Positions 40,916-49,958 of a DNA stretch of 64,000 nt are shown here, one piece after another. The position numbers and the translations under genes were made by a program. How positions within the stretch are numbered: position 1 is the first letter of the stretch; each line of letters starts with the position of its first letter. The DNA comes from CAZQRW01 sp964596115 (GTDB taxonomy: Bacteria > Hydrothermota > UBA3072 > B12-G15), in contig CAZQRW010000003.1 of assembly GCA_964596115.1 (NCBI GenBank), positions 1-64,000 of the forward strand, given 5' to 3'. The notes under the pieces are model-generated. The model was not told the origin of the DNA, did not search any database, and saw only the letters and a list, made by a program, of their open reading frames with translations.

Positions 40916-41769
40916 GAATATCAAGGAGGAATTTTTTAAAGATTGCTGGAATGAGCATTTTTTTTGGTGGGGGTATAACGCAGCTTTTTGGGGGTGAGTA
41001 TGAACATTCGAGAAAATATCATTTCTGGAAAAACGGCAAATTTTCTCAGAAAACTGTTGACTCTTCTGAGGCGAACAATGGAATAATAAGGGCTAAAATA
41101 GATGGAAGGTGGAGAGAGTATAGTATTAGAGCACTGCCAGAAAAATTTATGAAATGGAATGTTGCAAAAAGACTTGAGACACTGAATAAAATGATGAAAG
41201 GTGAAGAACCTTCACTTGCTGGGCCTCATTCTGGTATGATCGCTTCTTATGGTGTTAAAAGGAGGGATTCAAAGTTTTCTCTGAATAACGCTGTCAAAGG
41301 AATAGGATTTGTTCCTAAAGAGGATTTAATTAAGGAAAAAATAAAATATATGAGGAATACTTTTTCAGATTCTCCTATGAAAAAGATGGAATTTATAAAG
41401 AGCCTATACAGAAACCCCGAACAATTAAATGATAAGCTTCAAGTGTCTCTAGAATTATATACGACCCCAGATTTTGAGACACATTCTTTTTTGAATCTGA
41501 TGGCGAACCCAATAGCCACAATTGTTTTTCTAGATTTCCCCAGCTTTGAAATAAGAACTATCGCTAGGGTAATTCATCCTGAAGACAATACACCAGGAAC
41601 ATACGAAAAAGACTGCATTAAATACACAAATATGATCCATAGTTACTTTCATGGTGAGTTCAAAAGACAATTTATTGGACTTATCTTTTATATTATTGAG
41701 GTTTTTGATAATACGCCTGGTGAAAAGGATGCACTTGGCCAGAGGATAGTCCCACCGATTCTAAAATAA
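40912..41769 (+). CDS. Tat-exported protein of unknown function
   Basis: A 285-residue protein with a clear twin-arginine signal: SRRNFLK at residues 4-10, then a weakly hydrophobic, glycine-rich stretch (IAGMSIFFGGGITQLFGG). I do not recognise the mature part. It contains KIDGRWREYSIRALPEKF near the start, the segment AGPHSGMIASYGVKRR, and a late region with DFETHSFLNLMANP and DFPSFEIRTIARVIHPED. There are no Cys ligands for Fe-S clusters in the mature part apart from one Cys (KDCIKY). It may bind another cofactor or need cytoplasmic folding. Confidence 0.75.
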   Translation: MRISRRNFLKIAGMSIFFGGGITQLFGGEYEHSRKYHFWKNGKFSQKTVDSSEANNGIIRAKIDGRWREYSIRALPEKFMKWNVAKRLETLNKMMKGEEPSLAGPHSGMIASYGVKRRDSKFSLNNAVKGIGFVPKEDLIKEKIKYMRNTFSDSPMKKMEFIKSLYRNPEQLNDKLQVSLELYTTPDFETHSFLNLMANPIATIVFLDFPSFEIRTIARVIHPEDNTPGTYEKDCIKYTNMIHSYFHGEFKRQFIGLIFYIIEVFDNTPGEKDALGQRIVPPILK

Positions 41770-41829
41770 TTATGGATTTATAGTAAAATCATTTTGTAAG
41801 ATAGAGAGATATAAATATGAGATGTATTT

Positions 41830-43464
41830 TTAAAATATAGTTTTTAATTTATCCTGTTCTCCAATAATTTCTTTTATCCTATCTTGTTTCACTTCGATCA
41901 CATCGAGAAATGCTTCTACGATATTTGGATCAAAGTGGGTGCCAGCATCTTTCTTCAATCTTCTAACTGCTTCGGTAAGTGACAATCTTTTTCTGTAAGG
42001 CCTGTCGGTTGTCATTGCGTCAAATGCATCTGCGACAGTTATTATCTTTGAAATAATAGGGATCTTTCTTCCTTTTAAACCAGCAGGATATCCTGAACCA
42101 TCGTATTTTTCATGATGGTGAAGTATTCCTTGAATAACCAGTGGTTTATTCAATGGTTCCATAATTTTTGCTCCCCTTACAGGATGTTGTTTTATGACAG
42201 CGTACTCTTTTTTCGATAATTTCCCTGGTTTTAGTAGAATACTGTCAGGTATTCCTATTTTTCCTACGTCATGTAATAATGCAGCTAATTCAAGCGCATT
42301 TCTTTCATCAGGTGAAAGTTTTAGCGTCTTAGCAATAAGTGTTGAATATGAAGTTACCCTTGCCGTATGACCTTTTGTATAGGGATCTTTTGCTTCGATA
42401 GCATTCACTATCAATCTAATTGTATTCCTAAATAGTATTTCGAGTTCTTTATAAAGGCTGGCATTTTCTATTGCAACGGATGCCTGCTTTGCTATTGCCT
42501 CGAAAAGCGTAATGTCTTCCTCGCTGAAGTGCTCGCCTCCTCTTTTGTTAAGGACTTCTGAAACACCAACAATTCTATTTTTTCTTCTTAGGGGGACAGC
42601 AATAATTGATTTTGTAATGAACTTTGTCTTTTTATCCACGCCAGAGTAGAATCGAGGATCCTTTGAAACATCAGGAACATAAAGGGTCTCACCATGTGCA
42701 GCAACCCAGCCAGCAACCCCTTTTCCCCAGGGCACTCTTATTTCTCTTAATGACTCTTTTTTTTCTCCTGTAGCCGCAATGAAATAGAGGTCTTTTTTCT
42801 CTTCATCTATTAAAAAAATAGAACTTGCCTCGGCATTGAGGGTTTCTCTTGCAATTTCCATTATCTTTTCGAGGAGTGTCTGTAAGTCGAGCATTCCACC
42901 AAATTGGAGGGATATGTCGATGAGAGCTTTAAGCTTATCTAACTCTCTTTGGTTGATATCATATAATCTCATTCGTTCTATTTCAAAACCAAATACAGGA
43001 ATTACACTCTTTATAATTTCTATGTCATCTTCGTTGAACCCATCCTTTTTATTCATTAATTCAATGACCCCTACAAGCCTGCCATCGATTATAATTGGAG
43101 CAGCAACAAGATTTATTGGATGGTAGTTTTCATCCTTTATCAATTCTAACCATCTCTTATCATTTTTAATATCATTCGAGACAACTATACTTCTTTTTTT
43201 TGCGGCAATTCCAGAGAGCCCCATACCTATTTTTATTTCTTTGCCAACAATATTCTTTGGTCCTCTATAATTAGCAAAGAAAAAGAGCTTCTGATCTCTT
43301 TTAAGAAGGAGACTTCCTTCTCCTGCACTAATACCTTCAACGATTGTTTTTAAAAAGTTTGTAGCGACATTCTTCATATCAAAAGAAGTTGTCATTCCAG
43401 AAAGGAGATTTTCAATAATCTGAGTTTTTCTTATTGTCTTATGATCCAATTCTTTTGAGCTCAT
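41830..43464 (-). CDS. GAF-GAF-HD-GYP phosphodiesterase
   Basis: A 544-residue predicted cyclic-di-GMP phosphodiesterase. Two GAF sensor domains span about 25-160 and 190-330. The HD-GYP domain (about 345-525) has LLHDVGKIGIPDSIL, KQHPVRGAKI, ILHHHEKYDGSGYPAGL (GYP) and ITVADAFDAMTTDRPYR. All metal residues look intact. It has no receiver or membrane segment, so it is a soluble sensor of small ligands. It overlaps the DUF362 gene by 26 nt. Cyclic-di-GMP control fits the motility genes downstream at 46923-60447, but that link is inference. Confidence 0.92.
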   Translation of the reverse strand: MSSKELDHKTIRKTQIIENLLSGMTTSFDMKNVATNFLKTIVEGISAGEGSLLLKRDQKLFFFANYRGPKNIVGKEIKIGMGLSGIAAKKRSIVVSNDIKNDKRWLELIKDENYHPINLVAAPIIIDGRLVGVIELMNKKDGFNEDDIEIIKSVIPVFGFEIERMRLYDINQRELDKLKALIDISLQFGGMLDLQTLLEKIMEIARETLNAEASSIFLIDEEKKDLYFIAATGEKKESLREIRVPWGKGVAGWVAAHGETLYVPDVSKDPRFYSGVDKKTKFITKSIIAVPLRRKNRIVGVSEVLNKRGGEHFSEEDITLFEAIAKQASVAIENASLYKELEILFRNTIRLIVNAIEAKDPYTKGHTARVTSYSTLIAKTLKLSPDERNALELAALLHDVGKIGIPDSILLKPGKLSKKEYAVIKQHPVRGAKIMEPLNKPLVIQGILHHHEKYDGSGYPAGLKGRKIPIISKIITVADAFDAMTTDRPYRKRLSLTEAVRRLKKDAGTHFDPNIVEAFLDVIEVKQDRIKEIIGEQDKLKTIF

Positions 43465-44518
43465 ATTGTCTTTTTCCTAATCCAATTTTTTCTGCATAGT
43501 CAAGTTGATACTCAGGGAAAGTTCCTCTATTAACTACTTCGAATTTATCAACTTTTTCTTGAGAATAGTCGTAATTCTGGGTCCAATTCGAACCCTTTAC
43601 AAGATCAAAGGACGCCTGATCAATTGCAACAGGATCATTAGAGAGTAGTATTCCTATATCAGGAACAATGGGGGCATCGCTAAATGGGTAACAATCGCAT
43701 TGGGGAGAAATATTTGTGAGAAAGTTTATGTAAATTGCCTGCTTGGAAAACACAACTCCATAGGCATACTCGACCATTTTTTCAACCAGACTTCTTATAG
43801 GTGCATCCCATTTTATCTTTATTGCATTGAAAGGACAGATTCCTATACATTCACCACATCCAATGCATTTTTTTTTATCTATGACCGCAATTCTATTAAC
43901 CATACTTATTGCATCAACAGGACAGAATATCTCACATTTTTTACATCCTGTGCAATATTCTTCTTTTATGATGGGAATTGCATTTGAATGCATTGAGAGT
44001 TTGCCCTCTTTTATAGCACATCCCATTCCAAGATTCTTTATTGCCCCTCCAAAACCTGTTTGTTCGTGTCCTTTAAAGTGAGTAACTACAACAATTTTAT
44101 CAGAATTTCTTATGGCTTCTGCGATTTTAACAGTACTATAATGTTTTTTGTTTATCTTGACAGGAACATAGGAAGTTCCAAACATTCCGTCAGCGATGAT
44201 GATGGGGGCGAAATTAAATCCATTCCAGCTGGCGGTATTTAGATAATCAACAGCCGTAGATCTTGAGCCTTTATACAAAGTTGTCGTATCTGTAAGGAAG
44301 GGTTTTGTGCCTAAGGAGATAAGGAATTCGTAAATTTGTTTAACAAATATTGGCCTTACAAAGCTAGTATTATTTTTTTCACCCATATGAAGTTTAATAG
44401 CAATAATATCACCCTTCTCGAAGATTTTGTAGAATGTACTTCTTTGTAATACTTCAATTATTCTTTTGAGTAAACTTTTTCTTGTCTTTAGAGGGATAAA
44501 GTAAACTTTTTTATTCAT
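43439..44518 (-). CDS. DUF362 protein with two [4Fe-4S] ferredoxin motifs
   Basis: A 359-residue protein. The DUF362 part (1-170) shows GDIIAIKLHMGE, FLTDTTTLYKGSRSTA and HFKGHEQTGFGGAIKNLGMGCA. A ferredoxin module follows near 188-235 with CTGCKKCEIFCP and CIGCGECIGICP. A final DUF362 segment resumes after it (DIGILLSNDPVAIDQA). It is widespread in anaerobes with no established reaction; electron transfer is inferred. It overlaps both neighbours. Confidence 0.88.
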   Translation of the reverse strand: MNKKVYFIPLKTRKSLLKRIIEVLQRSTFYKIFEKGDIIAIKLHMGEKNNTSFVRPIFVKQIYEFLISLGTKPFLTDTTTLYKGSRSTAVDYLNTASWNGFNFAPIIIADGMFGTSYVPVKINKKHYSTVKIAEAIRNSDKIVVVTHFKGHEQTGFGGAIKNLGMGCAIKEGKLSMHSNAIPIIKEEYCTGCKKCEIFCPVDAISMVNRIAVIDKKKCIGCGECIGICPFNAIKIKWDAPIRSLVEKMVEYAYGVVFSKQAIYINFLTNISPQCDCYPFSDAPIVPDIGILLSNDPVAIDQASFDLVKGSNWTQNYDYSQEKVDKFEVVNRGTFPEYQLDYAEKIGLGKRQYELKRIGS

Positions 44519-44756
44519 TCTCTATAAAATCTCTTATTCGTGGTTCAACGTAGATATTCTCATTTATCAATGTTTTTAGTATTTCTTTGAGAATTCTTAG
44601 TCTATAGGGCTCAGGGATTTTGTTACTTATAATAATATATTTTTTGTTGTATAGCCTACAGTATCCTCCCGGGGATAGAATCCTATCCATAAAGACATTA
44701 ATTCCTAATCCCTTTATTATTTCAATCAAATAATCAGAGTTGATCTTTTCTTTCAT
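44511..44756 (-). CDS. Conserved small protein of unknown function
   Basis: An 81-residue protein I cannot name. It contains SPGGYCRLYNKKYIIISNKIP, then a helix (EPYRLRILKEILKTL) and VEPRIRDFI. A similar G-x-CR-(hydrophobic)-K/R-x-hydrophobic pattern occurs in small proteins I have seen in other bacterial genomes, without function. It overlaps phosphomannomutase by 23 nt and DUF362 by 8 nt, which supports real coding. Confidence 0.6.
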   Translation of the reverse strand: MKEKINSDYLIEIIKGLGINVFMDRILSPGGYCRLYNKKYIIISNKIPEPYRLRILKEILKTLINENIYVEPRIRDFIENE

Positions 44757-46086
44757 TGATATATCCCAGGACTATATTTTCGATTTCTTTTAACCTTTCC
44801 GGGGTTTTTGCTTCGAAACGAGCCACAATGACAGGTTGAGTATTTGACGCCCTGACGAGTCCCCAACCATCTTTAAATTTAATCCTTGCACCATCGATAT
44901 CTATAACAGGAAAATTTTTGCTGAAATGATTCTTTACATCCTCGACAATTTTCCATTTTTTATTTTCACTTGTTTCTAATCTAATTTCAGGCGTAGAATA
45001 GTATGCTGGTATCTCAGAAAGCATCTCTGAGATAGTTTTATCTGAACGAGATAATATTTCGTAAAGTTTGGCTGAAGCAAAAATCGCATCATCATAGCCA
45101 TAATAGTCACCGGCACAAAAAATATGGCCACTCATTTCACCTGCAAGTGGAGCATTTAATTGTTTCATCTTTGCCTTAATGAGTGAATGGCCTGTTTTCC
45201 ACATAACGGGTCTTCCACCGATTGATTCAATATACTCTTCGACTCCCTGTGAACATTTTACATCAAAAATGACATAGGAATTTGGAAATCTTTTGATAGC
45301 ATATTTTGCGAAAATGGCAAGTATTTTATCGCCCCATACTATATTTCCCTTTTCGTCTATAACACCTATCCTGTCAGCATCCCCATCATATCCAACCCCA
45401 ATATCTGCTTTATTCTCAATTACCTCCTGTTTTAAGGATTCCATATATTCAGGAATAGTTGGATCAGGGAGATGGGCGGGAAATCTTCCATCTGGTTCAC
45501 AGTTTATACACTCAATAGAAGCTCCAAGTTTATTAAATATTTTCTTCGCAATGATTCCCCCTGTTCCATTGCCAGGATCGATTACAATTTTCAGTTTTTT
45601 TAAAGGATAAATAATGGATAAAACCTTACTTATATAATCTTCTGAGAAATCTTTCGTTGTTTTCTTACCTTTACCTTCAAGAAATTCCTTGTTTAATATC
45701 ATTTTTTTTAATATTTGAATATCCTCTCCATAAAGTGTCCGTTCGCCTAACATAATTTTGAATCCATTGTATTCAATAGGATTATGGCTACCAGTGATCA
45801 TTATCCCGCCATTCAGGTTGAAATGTATAACAGAAAAGTATAATAGCGGTGTTGGAACCATTCCAATAGAAATAACGTTTACACCTGTTGACGTTATCCC
45901 ATCACATAGTGCATCATTAAGCCTGGGGGAACTTAGTCTTGCGTCATAACCTACTGCAACCTCAAGACCTTTATTTTTTCTCACGAGTGTGCCATATGCC
46001 CGCCCTAAACTAAACGTAAAGGCATCAGTTAATTCCGAATCAGCTATTCCTCTTATATCATACATTCTAAAAATAGTATCAAACAT
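44734..46086 (-). CDS. Phosphomannomutase/phosphoglucomutase
   Basis: A 450-residue alpha-D-phosphohexomutase that interconverts sugar 1- and 6-phosphates for nucleotide-sugar synthesis. The phosphoserine loop is TGSHNPIEYNGFK, the metal loop is GYDGDADRIGV, the sugar-binding loop is GEMSGH, and the phosphate-binding loop is RASNTQPVIVARFEA. Length is normal. GGGGAG lies 3-4 nt before the ATG. It is the first gene of the minus-strand group ending in HD-GYP. Confidence 0.93.
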   Translation of the reverse strand: MFDTIFRMYDIRGIADSELTDAFTFSLGRAYGTLVRKNKGLEVAVGYDARLSSPRLNDALCDGITSTGVNVISIGMVPTPLLYFSVIHFNLNGGIMITGSHNPIEYNGFKIMLGERTLYGEDIQILKKMILNKEFLEGKGKKTTKDFSEDYISKVLSIIYPLKKLKIVIDPGNGTGGIIAKKIFNKLGASIECINCEPDGRFPAHLPDPTIPEYMESLKQEVIENKADIGVGYDGDADRIGVIDEKGNIVWGDKILAIFAKYAIKRFPNSYVIFDVKCSQGVEEYIESIGGRPVMWKTGHSLIKAKMKQLNAPLAGEMSGHIFCAGDYYGYDDAIFASAKLYEILSRSDKTISEMLSEIPAYYSTPEIRLETSENKKWKIVEDVKNHFSKNFPVIDIDGARIKFKDGWGLVRASNTQPVIVARFEAKTPERLKEIENIVLGYINERKDQL

Positions 46087-46164
46087 TTTCTCCCCAGGTA
46101 AAAAAATACCTCAAACGTTAGTTTTACTATAATAATACTATCTTGTCTTCTCTATTTCAACATA

Positions 46165-46193
46165 ATTATATATGAAGTTACAAAGTATGTCAA
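46165..46193 (-). promoter_or_regulatory. Promoter of the phosphomannomutase operon
   Basis: On the minus strand, TTGACA (46188-46193) and TATAAT (46165-46170) have a 17-bp spacer, giving a leader of about 70 nt. The leader contains a small hairpin (AGGTA...TACCT, about 46096-46112) just upstream of the ribosome site. Confidence 0.65.
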
Positions 46194-46300
46194 TAACATA
46201 TTAGATTATTGTTATTACTATTTATAGATGTCACATTAGAGAAGGTATAGAAAATGCAGAAGTGAGAAGTGGGAATGCGGAAGTCATAAAGACCGTGAGG

Positions 46301-46357
46301 CTTTTCTTTTTATCTTGACTTCTACCTTGCTGCTCTCTCTACTTTACTTCTACCTTC
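46301..46357 (-). repeat. Two inverted copies of the 28-29 bp purine-rich repeat
   Basis: Read on the minus strand, units of 28 bp (46330-46357) and 29 bp (46301-46329) carry AAGGTAGAAGT and end in GATAAAAAGAAAAG, matching the array at 1-114. The rest of the gap 46194-46403 holds no gene. A short stretch, AAAGACCGT, beside this repeat also occurs beside the first array. Confidence 0.7.
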
Positions 46358-46403
46358 TCCTGTGTAACATTTTTTTATAATAATCACACAAAATAAAATA
46401 TTT

Positions 46404-46431
46404 CTTGACTTTGTATTAAGAATCTTTAAAA
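46404..46431 (+). promoter_or_regulatory. Probable promoter of the accB-recA block
   Basis: TTGACT at 46404-46409 and TAAAAT at 46426-46431 have a 16-bp spacer. The leader is short, with AGAGG before the ATG at 46453. It is the only obvious promoter before a 19-gene co-directional run. Confidence 0.5.
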
Positions 46432-46452
46432 TATATACAAAGAGAGGTGAGT

Positions 46453-46911
46453 ATGAAAATAGAATTTATACGAAGGCTTATTAAAGTTGTAGAGGAGAGT
46501 AATATAAATGAAATTGAAATTTCCAGATTTGGAACAAGGATAAAAATAAGTAAGAATGGCAGTGTGATTGAAACCGAGGTAGCCAAATCTCCTGGAAAAC
46601 AAAAGAAAACTAAGGTGCAAGAAAATATTGAAGAGGTAAGGGAAGAGGAACGAAAAGAACAGAGAAACCTTACTCCAATAAAATCCCCTATGGTGGGGAC
46701 ATTTTACAGGGCACCTGCACCGAATGCACCGCCTTTTGTTGAGGTTGGTGATATGGTTAAGCCAGGTCAAACAGTATGTATAATAGAAGCCATGAAATTG
46801 ATGAATGAAATTACTGCAGATATAGCTGGTAGGGTTGTTGAGATATTGGTCAAGAATGAAGAGCCTGTAGAGTACGGTCAAGAATTATTCCTAATTGAAC
46901 CTGTTTCATAA
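46453..46911 (+). CDS. accB: Biotin carboxyl carrier protein of acetyl-CoA carboxylase
   Basis: About 152 residues. The C-terminal biotinyl domain has the lysine motif IEAMKLMNEI and the KSPMVGTFYRAPAP opening. An N-terminal helical part (IEFIRRLIKVVEES) and a charged linker precede it, as in AccB. GTG at 46447 is also in frame, but the ATG at 46453 is better spaced from AGAGG. accC lies two genes downstream, with pilT between them. Confidence 0.95.
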   Translation: MKIEFIRRLIKVVEESNINEIEISRFGTRIKISKNGSVIETEVAKSPGKQKKTKVQENIEEVREEERKEQRNLTPIKSPMVGTFYRAPAPNAPPFVEVGDMVKPGQTVCIIEAMKLMNEITADIAGRVVEILVKNEEPVEYGQELFLIEPVS

Positions 46912-46922
46912 GGAGGAATACC

Positions 46923-48008
46923 ATGGAACTAAAAAATCTCCTTGCAAAAATGATAAAGTTGGAGGCTTCAGACTTACATCTAAAGGTTGGTAGTCCTCCT
47001 GTAATGAGAATAAATGGTAGCCTTACTGCACTTAATATGGAGCCTTTGTCTAATGATGATTTAAGGAAAGCCGCTGCCTCATTGATGACAAAGGAACAGC
47101 AGGAAAAATTTTCAAAACAGAAAGAGGCAGATTTTGCTATTGGGTTAAAGGGTCTTGCAAGATTCAGAGTAAATATATACGTTCAGAGAGGGAGTATTGC
47201 AATCGCAATGAGGATAATACCTCACCAGATAAAAACAATTGAAGAATTGAATCTCCCAGGTGTATTGAGAGATTTTTCAATGAGACCGAGGGGTCTTGTT
47301 CTCGCAACTGGTACAACAGGTTCTGGAAAATCAACAACACTTGCAGCAATGATAGAACATATTAATTTGAATGTGAATAAACATATTATAACAGTTGAGG
47401 ATCCTATTGAATATCTTTTTAAGGATAAAAAATCTATTATTTCTCAAAGAGAGGTCGGAAGTGATACAAACTCTTTTGGCAATTCCCTTCGCTATATTCT
47501 AAGACAAGATCCTGACGTTATAATGATCGGTGAAATCAGGGATGTTGAAACAATGGATATTGCTCTAAAGGCTGCTGATACAGGTCATCTTGTATTTTCT
47601 ACGCTTCATACACTAAATGCTGCTGAGACAATAAACAGAATAATAAGTTTTTATCCACCCTATCAACAGCAACATATAAGAGTGCTTCTTTCAGCTACCC
47701 TTGTTGGCGTTATATCACTCAGACTTCTTCCAACTAAAGATGGCAAGGGAAGAATGCCTGCAACTGAGATACTTGTTGCAACACCCCTGATAAGGGAATA
47801 CCTTCTGGATGAAGTTAAGACATTAAAAATTCCAGACGCAATTGTAGAGGGTGACCAGTATGGTATGCATTCTTTTGACCAGTCTATCATGGAGTATTAT
47901 AAACGTGGTGTAATCGATTTAGAAACTGCCATTGAAAATGTAACAAATCCTGATGAATTTAAGATGAAATTAAAGGGTATAGAAACGATGCAAGCGGGGT
48001 GGGGATAG
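46923..48008 (+). CDS. pilT: Twitching motility ATPase PilT
   Basis: A 361-residue hexameric ATPase that powers type IV pilus retraction. The Walker A is GTTGSGKST; the Asp box, Walker B and His box read as ITVEDPIEYLF, VIMIGEIRDVETM and GHLVFSTLHTLNA. The N-terminal LKVGSPPVMRINGSL PAS-like part is typical. A ribosome site (AAGGAGG) precedes it. It sits between accB and accC, and upstream of mglA, which controls pilus polarity in other bacteria. Confidence 0.95.
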   Translation: MELKNLLAKMIKLEASDLHLKVGSPPVMRINGSLTALNMEPLSNDDLRKAAASLMTKEQQEKFSKQKEADFAIGLKGLARFRVNIYVQRGSIAIAMRIIPHQIKTIEELNLPGVLRDFSMRPRGLVLATGTTGSGKSTTLAAMIEHINLNVNKHIITVEDPIEYLFKDKKSIISQREVGSDTNSFGNSLRYILRQDPDVIMIGEIRDVETMDIALKAADTGHLVFSTLHTLNAAETINRIISFYPPYQQQHIRVLLSATLVGVISLRLLPTKDGKGRMPATEILVATPLIREYLLDEVKTLKIPDAIVEGDQYGMHSFDQSIMEYYKRGVIDLETAIENVTNPDEFKMKLKGIETMQAGWG

Positions 48009-48013
48009 AATTA

Positions 48014-49354
48014 ATGATAAAGAAACTTCTTGTTGCAAATAGAGGAGAGATTGCTGTTAGAATTATAAGAGCAGCCAAAGAGCTCGGAATTGCCACTGTC
48101 GCCGTATTTTCCGAAGGCGACGAAAATGCCCTACATGTATATCTCGCAGATGAGTCCATCAGAATCGGCCCAGCTCAACCAGCCAGGAGTTATCTAAATA
48201 TACCAATGATTATTGCAGCTGCAGAAGTAACAGGTGCAGATGCTATTCATCCCGGGTACGGTTTCCTTGCAGAAAACCCTGTATTTGCTGATACTTGTAT
48301 TACAAGTGGTTTTATTTTTGTTGGACCATCTCCTGCATCAATTTCAAAGATGGGAGATAAGTCAGAGGCGAAACGAACTATGAAAAATGCAGGTGTACCT
48401 GTTATTCCAGGTAGTGATGGTCCAGTATTAAAAGTAGAAAAAGCCCTTGAGATAGCTGATTCTACGGGATATCCAGTAATCATTAAAGCTGTAAGTGGGG
48501 GAGGAGGTAGGGGTATGAGAATTGCACGAGATGCAAAGGAGTTATCTTCTTCCTTCAGAATGGCTATGTCGGAAGCAGAGGCATCTTTCGGTGATGGAAG
48601 ACTCTATATTGAAAAATATATTGAAAATCCCAGGCATATTGAGGTACAAATTTTAGGAGATAAAGATGGGAATATCATTCATTTAGGCGAGAGAGAGTGT
48701 TCTATTCAAAGAAGACACCAAAAGCTACTGGAAGAGTCACCCTCTACGATTGTTACGCCAGAGACGAGGAAGAAAATGGGTAACATAGCGATACAGGGAG
48801 CGAAATCTATAGGTTATTATTCAGCTGGAACTATGGAATTTATTATGGATAAAAAGAAAAAATTTTATTTTATGGAAATGAATACAAGGATTCAAGTTGA
48901 ACACCCTGTTACTGAACTGGTTACAGGAATCGATATTGTGAAGGAGCAAATTAAGATTGCGATGGGAGAGAAGATTACTTATAGACAGAAAGACGTAAAA
49001 TTTAATGGTCATTCAATAGAGGTTAGGATTAACGCAGAAAACCCTTCGTCTGGTTTTGTACCTAGCGTTGGTAAAATAGAAAATCTGCATATTCCAGGTG
49101 GACCTGGAATCAGGGTGGATACCCATATTTATCAGGGATATCAAATCCCTTCATTTTATGACTCTCTTTTAATGAAATTAGTTTCGTATGGTATTGATAG
49201 AAATGAATCAATCAATCGAATGAGAAGGGCTTTAAATGAGATTATAATTGAAGGTGTTGATACTACTATACCACTTCACAAAAAGATAATTGATAGTGAG
49301 GGTTTTCAAAAAGGAGAAATAGATACTGAATATATCAAGAAATTGGGATATTAA
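48014..49354 (+). CDS. accC: Biotin carboxylase subunit of acetyl-CoA carboxylase
   Basis: About 446 residues; carboxylates biotin on AccB with ATP and bicarbonate. Segments include KKLLVANRGEIAVRIIRAAKE, IHPGYGFLAEN, KAVSGGGGRGMRIA, GERECSIQRRHQK, and FMEMNTRIQVEHPVTE. The ATG at 48014 gives the standard N-terminus; a GTG at 47999 would add five residues inside pilT. The carboxyltransferase genes accA and accD are not in the window. Confidence 0.96.
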   Translation: MIKKLLVANRGEIAVRIIRAAKELGIATVAVFSEGDENALHVYLADESIRIGPAQPARSYLNIPMIIAAAEVTGADAIHPGYGFLAENPVFADTCITSGFIFVGPSPASISKMGDKSEAKRTMKNAGVPVIPGSDGPVLKVEKALEIADSTGYPVIIKAVSGGGGRGMRIARDAKELSSSFRMAMSEAEASFGDGRLYIEKYIENPRHIEVQILGDKDGNIIHLGERECSIQRRHQKLLEESPSTIVTPETRKKMGNIAIQGAKSIGYYSAGTMEFIMDKKKKFYFMEMNTRIQVEHPVTELVTGIDIVKEQIKIAMGEKITYRQKDVKFNGHSIEVRINAENPSSGFVPSVGKIENLHIPGGPGIRVDTHIYQGYQIPSFYDSLLMKLVSYGIDRNESINRMRRALNEIIIEGVDTTIPLHKKIIDSEGFQKGEIDTEYIKKLGY

Positions 49355-49958
49355 GATTATTGGGATTACTGATAGGAAATATCTTGGAGAAAACATAGAG
49401 AAAGGTGTAGAACTCGCCCTTAAGGGTGGAATAAAAGCTATCCAATACAGGGAGAAAGAGATGGATGATAGATATAAATACAAAAAGGCTTTGGTGTTAA
49501 GAGAATTATGTGATAATTATGGTGCTATCTTAATTGTAAATGACAGGCCTGATATAGCAATTCTCTCCCATTCACATGGTGTTCATCTTGGGCAGAGTGA
49601 TTTACCTGTTGATAAAGTGAGAGGAATATTCCAGGGTTTAATTGGGGTTAGTGTTGGGAATAAAAAAGAAGCGGAAGAGGCTGAGGTAAAGGGTGCAGAT
49701 TATTTAGGGTTAGGAGCGTTTTATCATAGTAATACAAAACAAGATATAGCAGAGGTAGAGGATAAGGTTGTTAAAGAAATAAAAAAAAGTGTGAAAATCC
49801 CTGTCATTGCCATTGGGGGCATCAATATTAGTAATGTTAGAGCTGTAATGAAGAAGGGTGTGGATGGGATTGCTCTTAGTGAAGGATTATTTACAGGAGA
49901 TATTTTTGTAAATGCCTCAAGATTGGTTGATTTGGTAAATAAATATGTCTCTCATTAA
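49326..49958 (+). CDS. thiE: Thiamine-phosphate synthase (ThiE/TenI family), non-canonical start
   Basis: About 210 residues, normal for ThiE, which couples HMP-PP and thiazole phosphate. The N-terminal family parts IIGITDRKY and IKAIQYREKE are encoded upstream of the first in-frame ATG (49461); NDRPDIA, VHLGQSDL, GLGAFYHSNTK and VIAIGGI follow. The frame opens after a TAG at 49320 and has no ATG, GTG or TTG before 49461. Candidates are CTG at 49326 or ATA at 49323, both just after AGGAG at 49312-49316, or ATT at 49350. It overlaps accC. No thiamine riboswitch is seen. Confidence 0.8.
   Translation: MNISRNWDIKIIGITDRKYLGENIEKGVELALKGGIKAIQYREKEMDDRYKYKKALVLRELCDNYGAILIVNDRPDIAILSHSHGVHLGQSDLPVDKVRGIFQGLIGVSVGNKKEAEEAEVKGADYLGLGAFYHSNTKQDIAEVEDKVVKEIKKSVKIPVIAIGGINISNVRAVMKKGVDGIALSEGLFTGDIFVNASRLVDLVNKYVSH

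Noticed and set aside
46194..46403. Small RNA or gene in the gap before accB
   Set aside because: Only the purine/pyrimidine-rich repeat and A/T-rich DNA are visible; no stable fold or open frame.
49280..49330. TPP riboswitch ahead of thiE
   Set aside because: The upstream sequence is accC coding DNA and shows no thi-box pattern (CTGAGA).
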